From assembly GCA_024653875.1 (NCBI GenBank), contig JANLHE010000114.1:1-5345 (forward strand): a DNA stretch of 5,345 bases. Reading direction: 5' to 3'. Origin of the DNA: Acidobacteriota bacterium (GTDB lineage Bacteria; Acidobacteriota; Vicinamibacteria; Vicinamibacterales; SCN-69-37). Made by a program: the position numbers and the translations under genes. The notes below the pieces were generated by a model. It worked only from the letters and a program-made list of their open reading frames with translations, ran no database searches and had not been told where the DNA came from. Shown one piece after another: positions 5,202 to 5,345 of this stretch. Positions within the stretch are counted from its first letter, which is position 1; each line of letters opens with the position of its first letter.

Positions 5202-5345
5202 ATGCGCTGATCCGTGCGGCCGCTGACCTTCAGTCGGTGTGCGAACAGCACGGCTGGAAGTTCTGTTTCATCGGCGGCCTGGCGGTGCAGCGATGGGGTG
5301 AACCCCGGGAAACCGTTGACGTCGATTTGACGCTCGTGACGGGAT
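5198..5345 (+). CDS. Nucleotidyltransferase, AbiEii/MenT toxin-like (3' partial)
   Basis: The gene begins at ATG 5198, with GAGG at 5189-5192, and runs off the right edge after 49 codons. FCFIGGLAVQRWG (22-34), followed by Asp41-x-Asp43 in TVDVDLTLVTG, is the nucleotidyltransferase-fold signature: the Gly-Gly helix turn that holds the nucleotide triphosphate, and the two metal-binding aspartates. The wording of this motif resembles the AbiEii/AbiGii group, whose studied members (MenT toxins) modify tRNA or bind GTP and stop growth. Substrate specificity cannot be judged because most of the protein is missing. It overlaps the small upstream gene by 4 nt, the arrangement expected of an antitoxin-first module. 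Aminoglycoside-type or minimal nucleotidyltransferases are alternatives. Confidence 0.8.
   Translation, partial: MNALIRAAADLQSVCEQHGWKFCFIGGLAVQRWGEPRETVDVDLTLVTG

Overview
The window is GC-rich and almost fully coding. All supported genes are on the + strand and closely packed. GC-rich codon use, a compact ECF sigma/zinc-finger anti-sigma pair, a TlpA-like lipoprotein and leaderless-type start signals suggest an environmental Gram-negative-type bacterium. Acidobacteriota (Vicinamibacteria-like) is my best guess, but it is an inference from gene style and not proven here. I see no rRNA, tRNA, CRISPR array or insertion sequence.

Region A (1-1682) is a small redox/membrane cluster. It begins with an AhpD-like (carboxymuconolactone decarboxylase family) protein cut by the left edge. 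Next is a thioredoxin-fold protein resembling iodothyronine deiodinases, with Cys where animal enzymes have selenocysteine. Last is a small multi-pass membrane protein. The junction of the last two looks frameshifted: the C-terminal hydrophobic helix of the deiodinase-like ORF reads like the missing first helix of the membrane protein.

Region B (1683-1953) has no intact gene. On the minus strand it carries the decayed remnant of a flavodoxin/NADPH-dependent FMN reductase-type gene, with its N-terminal half missing and an internal deletion plus frameshift. The presumed promoter of the next operon overlaps this remnant.

Region C (1954-4926) is a tight four-gene operon: ECF sigma factor, soluble zinc-binding anti-sigma factor, lipoprotein with helical repeats and a C-terminal TlpA-type thioredoxin domain, and an FAD-dependent NAD(P)H oxidoreductase of the type found N-terminal to SelD. 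Spacings are 3 nt, a 4-nt GTGA overlap, and 4 nt. The likely theme is a redox-responsive transcription switch transcribed with a periplasmic thiol protein and a membrane-associated flavoprotein.

Region D (4923-5345) is a two-gene module cut by the right edge: an ~85-aa protein of unknown family and, with an ATGA overlap, a nucleotidyltransferase of the AbiEii/MenT type. Its first gene has a -10-like box 6 nt before an ATG (possible leaderless start). The second has a hairpin that would hide its ribosome binding site. This toxin-antitoxin-like pair is the best candidate for an undescribed system.
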